18,307 bases of DNA from Thiotrichales bacterium (lineage in GTDB: Bacteria > Pseudomonadota > Gammaproteobacteria > JAAZVR01), in NCBI GenBank assembly GCA_018623305.1, contig JAAZVR010000009.1:1-18307 (forward strand), written 5' to 3'. The position numbers were made by a program, and so were the translations under genes. Positions 15,582 to 18,307 of the stretch are shown here, in pieces (the stretch's first letter is position 1; every line of letters begins with the position of its first letter). The notes under the pieces are model-generated. The model saw only the letters and a program-made list of their open reading frames with translations. It made no database searches and had not been told where the DNA came from.

Positions 15582-16226
15582 TTAGAATGATTTAGAAACG
15601 CTAAATACTGTGTAAGTTTCGTCGTCTGTTGCTTCGTCATCAAAATCAGTGCTTGTAAATGCAACACCGAACTCCATACCAGAGAACTCTTTAGAGAAAC
15701 CTAAAGTCGCGTATGTGTTAGATGTATCGTAATCACCGTATGCGAAGCTCACGCCCAAACCAGAAAATTCAGTACCGTAAGACACTTCGATGTTGTCTGG
15801 CATATCATCCAAACCTGCTGCGTATGACAAACCGAAGTCACCGTATGACAAACCTAGGTACATTTCAGAAAAATCATTACCTGGTTGAGAGCTTGGGTAA
15901 GAGTAAGCAATGTAACCCACATCATAACCAATTGAACCCGCTTCGCCTGCATAACCGAAGTAATAATCCATTTCTACAGAAGCGCCAGAAAATTCAACAT
16001 TCGAACCCCAAACACCCGCGTAAGCACCAGACTCATGCGCGTAATCAAAGCCACCTTGAATTGCAGGCGTACCGTCTACATCAGAACCCTGCTGAAGACC
16101 ACGCCACAAGTAATCAGACGTCAATGTCACGTTTGCTGAAAACGGAGATGCTTCTTCAGCCATTGCTGATGGTGCCGCGATGATTGCAGTAGAAGCGATT
16201 AATGAAGCTAGGATTGTTTTTTTCAT
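15582..16226 (-). CDS. TorF-like putative outer-membrane porin of the glnK-amtB operon
   Basis: This is a 214-residue exported beta-barrel protein of the TorF / Gcw_chp putative porin type. A clear signal peptide (MKKTILASLIASTAIIAAPSAMA) is followed by the family opening SANVTLTSDYLWRGLQQ with GTPAIQGGFDY. Repeated amphipathic strands follow, in alternating aromatic and small residues (YAGVWGSNVEF, VEMDYYFGYAG, EMYLGLSYGDFGLSYAAG), and the last residue is Phe (FSVSKSF), the usual signal for insertion by the Bam complex. The protein is acidic. The start is the ATG at 16226 with GGAGA upstream; an open frame upstream to 16382 crosses the promoter and is not coding. As first gene before glnK and amtB, it probably lets ammonium or another nitrogen source cross the outer membrane. 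That function is inferred from the operon. Confidence 0.88.
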   Translation of the reverse strand: MKKTILASLIASTAIIAAPSAMAEEASPFSANVTLTSDYLWRGLQQGSDVDGTPAIQGGFDYAHESGAYAGVWGSNVEFSGASVEMDYYFGYAGEAGSIGYDVGYIAYSYPSSQPGNDFSEMYLGLSYGDFGLSYAAGLDDMPDNIEVSYGTEFSGLGVSFAYGDYDTSNTYATLGFSKEFSGMEFGVAFTSTDFDDEATDDETYTVFSVSKSF

Positions 16227-16272
16227 CTGTGTACTCTCCAATGAGTTGTTATCAAAAAATTCACAGACTCTA

Positions 16273-16290
16273 TTGCACCGCTCGTGCCAA
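16273..16290 (-). promoter_or_regulatory. Sigma-54 promoter of the porin-glnK-amtB operon
   Basis: TTGGCACGAGCGGTGCAA on the minus strand matches the sigma-54 consensus TGGCACG-N4-TTGCA with one mismatch. The invariant GG (16287-16288) and GC (16275-16276) are exactly ten bases apart. It predicts a start near 16263 and a leader of about 38 bases before the porin ATG. It fits nitrogen control by the NtrC encoded in the same window. Confidence 0.88.
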
Positions 16291-16334
16291 CTTTTAAAAC
16301 AATATAAATAACAATAACTTACAAAAAGACAAAC

Positions 16335-16367
16335 AAAAAATACGCACCTTTTGGGTGCGCCCTTTTT
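16335..16367. terminator. Bidirectional terminator-like hairpin after the decayed kinase
   Basis: On the minus strand a run of six A, then GGGCGCACC, loop CAAAA, GGTGCG, then TATTTTTTG makes a GC-rich stem flanked by A- and T-runs on both sides. It lies about 25 bases beyond the stop of the kinase remnant and could have been its terminator, working in both directions. It overlaps the NtrC-like dyad completely. Confidence 0.5.
16343..16359 (-). promoter_or_regulatory. NtrC-like enhancer dyad (may instead be a terminator stem)
   Basis: The perfect dyad CGCACC-N5-GGTGCG fits the NtrC-binding pattern GCACC-N5-GGTGC and is centred about 88 bases upstream of the predicted sigma-54 start, a workable enhancer distance. 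A half-site, TGCACTATTATGG, lies about two helical turns further upstream (16369-16381). The same bases also form a terminator-like hairpin, so the reading is not unique. Confidence 0.55.
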
Positions 16368-16384
16368 TCCATAATAGTGCAATA

Positions 16385-16919
16385 CTACTTAGGCAGTCGA
16401 ATCAAGAAACACGCGCCCTCATCTACATTGAAAGCCGTCAATTACCCATAAAAATGATCTTCGACAATCGACTTCGACATGTAAAGCCCCAGGCCTGTGA
16501 CGTTAAGGTCCTTAGTGGAAACATACGAATCAAATTCTTTAAACTTGATCGAAAGACTGCGAATCTTTTGAAGCGATTCGGTCAGCTAATCAATGGCATT
16601 TTTAATCAAATTACTCAACACTTGTCTTAATTCACGCTCATACCCATACACCACCATCTTCTCTCCCTAAACACTGACAATAATGGATGGTTTATGAAAC
16701 AGTCCTTTAAACATTTGTCACAACGAGTACACCTGCTGATAAACATCAAAGTAGGACTTTTCTTTATCGGGATGAAATAAATCTCAAAAATCTGAAATCG
16801 TCTGATCAAACTCACGAATCAATTCTTTATTCATTAAAAGCGTTGTCAGAGGCCCGTTGATGTGAAATCATTGCCAGCTTCGACTTCATCGTAGCCTTGA
16901 GTTTTTTCTTGCTAATGAA
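16385..16919 (-). pseudogene. Decayed histidine kinase (HisKA plus HATPase remnant)
   Basis: The minus strand spells a histidine kinase core broken by nonsense codons. Near 16871-16857 one frame gives MISHQ, the H box with the would-be phospho-His (codon 16862-16860). The reading then shifts to a frame that runs to the end: GPLTTL, MNKELIREFDQTISDF, LFHPDKEKSYFDVYQQVYS, then YERELRQVLSNLIKNAID (N box), FDSYVSTK (F box), TGLGLYMSKSIVED (G2 box), and a final ACFLIRLPK and TAG. Five premature stops lie in this single frame, at 16786, 16720, 16669, 16588 and 16444 (first bases). The G1 box between LSIKF and KEFDSYVSTK is deleted in frame. The 5' end is cut where the plus-strand gene begins. The ATPase part is clearly related to the other decayed kinase at 10753-11154. 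It cannot make a working kinase. Confidence 0.85.
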
Positions 16920-18191
16920 AAAATTTCCTTCCCTACCTCAACGAACAGATGAAATGCCTGACTCCGGTGAAACCCCTCAATCCAATGCCTTTGTTATGGT
17001 TCTCCTCGCAAGCTATGTGATTTCGGGTGCAGCAGCCATGTTTTATCAAGTGGGCTGGACACGCACTTTATCCCTAATACTAGGCACCAACACCTACGCG
17101 TTCACGACCATGCTGGCCACATTTTTAACAGGAATCGCCTTGGGCAGCATCTTATATCGAAAACTCCCTAAAACTTGGTCGCGCACTGCACTATACATCG
17201 GTATTAAGTTATTCATTGTATTGTCGGTTCTCATGACGATTCCATTATTCGACCGATTACTTATTTATTATCTATCGCTGCGCTCAATGATGCTTGAGCC
17301 CTGGCAGGACCTACATATCATTCGCACACTTTTAGCTTCGATGATTATGTTCTTACCGTCACTGGGTATGGGGTTACTCTTCCCGATTGTCTGTGATCCA
17401 GCCCCAATCAAAGTAAAAAAATGAGCCATCTGGTTGGACGCACCTATGCTCTAAATGCAATGGGCGCCGTTTGGTGCCCCTGTTGCGGGTCTTCTAATAG
17501 TGCCCGTCATAGGCCTACAAAACACGCTTTATTTAGGTGCTTTTTTAAGCCTTATTGCAGGCTTACTGGTCCTACTTCAATCAAGCGAATTCAACAAGGA
17601 TCGAAAATTGACCGTCGGCGCCCTCAGCTCTCCCTTCGTCATTTTTTTTGTTTTATCCACCGACCCTTGGGCACCTCGCATGATCAGCACAGGCATTTAT
17701 ATCTACGCCAAAAACTACTTCAACGCAGCAAACAATTTCCAACAACTGGCAGCTGAGCGTGATGACGTTCAAATGGCTTCTCGCAGCGCCATCTGGGAAG
17801 CCGCGATGAAAAACTAAGACCTTCTTTACTGTAAAGATGGACGTGTTGATACAGTCGCAGTCATGCAAAACCGAGAAGGCGTTCGCAGCTTAATGGTGAA
17901 CGGTAAAATTGATGCCAGTGCACGCGGTGAAAAAGATATCGCCACTCAAATTATGCTGCACAAAGACCCGAAAAACGTCTTCCTCGTCGGCTACGCCAGC
18001 GGTATGACAGCAGGAGCATTATTAACTCACCCTATTGAATCACTTGAAGCGGCAGAGATTTCACCTTCCATTGTTGAAGCCTCAAAACTCTTTAATCACT
18101 TTAACGGCAACCCGCTGGCTGATCCTCGTCTAGACTTACAAGTTCGTGATGCTCGACAAATGTTGATGACATCCGACAAAATGCACGATGT
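16915..18191 (+). pseudogene. Broken membrane-anchored spermidine-synthase-like protein
   Basis: This is the only plus-strand gene of note. The first 170 codons hold membrane helices (VMVLLASYVISGAAAMFYQV, TTMLATFLTGIALGSILY, IGIKLFIVLSVLMTIPLF, IIRTLLASMIMFLPSLGMGL) of the type found in fused transporter-like/spermidine synthase proteins. Then come a frame change at a run of seven A (17415-17421), HLVGRTYALNAMGA, and a second change at about 17466-17470 that restores the first frame (FGAPVAGLLIVPVIGLQ). A TAA at 17815 follows, after which the same frame resumes: DLLYCKDGRVDTVAV, SLMVNGKIDAS, VFLVGYASGMTAGA (nucleotide-binding loop) and LEAAEISPSIVEAS. A few codons seem lost before HKDPKNV. 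At 18191 the homology stops and continues only on the other strand. The family aminopropyltransferase function is not proven for such fusions. No good ribosome site precedes ATG 16915. Confidence 0.8.
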
Positions 18192-18307
18192 TGTACCACT
18201 CGTATGCAAATAGGCTTGATTGCCCTTTAATCCAAGGATTGGAGGGCTGAGAAACAATCACATCGTGCATTTTGTCGGATGTCATCAACATTTGTCGAGC
18301 ATCACGA
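18144..18307. repeat. Perfect 48-bp inverted repeat at the window end
   Basis: Bases 18144-18191 are exactly the reverse complement of 18260-18307, separated by 68 unique bases. The right arm reaches the last base, so the repeat may be longer. Both arms carry coding sequence of the spermidine-synthase-like gene. No terminal-repeat or transposase features are seen. Confidence 0.95.
18192..18307 (-). pseudogene. Reverse-oriented continuation of the spermidine-synthase-like gene
   Basis: Read on the minus strand from 18307, the right arm encodes RDARQMLMTSDKMHD and passes without a break into VIVSQPSNPW and KGQSSLFAYEWYN (18192-18259). VIVSxPSNPW is the well-known motif that follows this point in intact relatives. 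The plus strand lacks it: there, the reading goes MHDVVPLVCK and stops at 18213. The piece between the arms is therefore flipped relative to the gene body. Confidence 0.8.

Noticed and set aside
16227..16382. 52-codon extension of the porin frame
   Set aside because: It would place the signal peptide internally and covers the sigma-54 promoter.
16627..16815. Short minus-strand ORF of 62 codons
   Set aside because: Out of frame with the kinase remnant motifs that cover this stretch.
17415..17430. Programmed frameshift at the seven-A run
   Set aside because: Further breaks follow (second shift, TAA at 17815, inverted end), so decay or sequencing error explains it better than recoding.

Overview
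The window looks like chromosomal DNA of a moderately AT-rich gammaproteobacterium. The gene order pyrG-kdsA-eno-ftsB-truD is the classic gammaproteobacterial housekeeping order, and a TorF-like porin-glnK-amtB cluster next to an NtrC regulator recalls sulfur-oxidising Thiotrichales such as Thiomicrospira, Hydrogenovibrio or Thiomicrorhabdus. The genus guess is inference only. All intact genes lie on the minus strand, so transcription runs from high to low coordinates.

Layout in transcription order. (1) 16227-16380 is a regulatory region with a near-consensus sigma-54 promoter and a CGCACC-N5-GGTGCG dyad. It precedes a putative outer-membrane porin (15582-16226), the PII protein glnK (15227-15565) and the ammonium channel amtB (13965-15215). 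(2) After two stacked hairpins (13873-13943) come ntrC (12408-13820) and an overlapping gene for a Cache/PDC-like membrane protein with no output domain (11479-12411). No ntrB is adjacent. (3) 10753-11407 is the wreck of a membrane histidine kinase. (4) 6112-10715 is a tightly overlapping Bat-type operon: MoxR ATPase, DUF58, DUF4381, VWA protein (BatA-like), degenerate VWA plus TPR protein (BatB-like). No BatD follows. (5) 1-6043 holds pyrG-kdsA, then eno-ftsB-truD, a small membrane ORF and the start of an M23 peptidase that runs off the window.

The right end, from 16385, is decaying DNA. A second histidine kinase remnant (16385-16919, minus) carries five premature stop codons in one frame. 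It abuts the head of a broken plus-strand gene for a membrane-anchored spermidine-synthase-like protein (16915 onward). That gene ends in a perfect 48-bp inverted repeat reaching the last base of the window. The 68 bp between the arms carry the next part of the same gene in reverse orientation, so this is either a local inverted duplication or a fold-back assembly or amplification artefact.

In function, porin, GlnK and AmtB would form a nitrogen-starvation module: ammonium crosses the outer membrane, AmtB carries it inward, and GlnK gates AmtB. NtrC with sigma-54 is the expected activator. The two dead kinases on either side of this module suggest that two-component signalling around it has been lost or rewired. 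I found no CRISPR array, tRNA, rRNA or insertion sequence. The only system that might be called unusual is the NtrC plus Cache-membrane-protein pair; the rest consists of known families.
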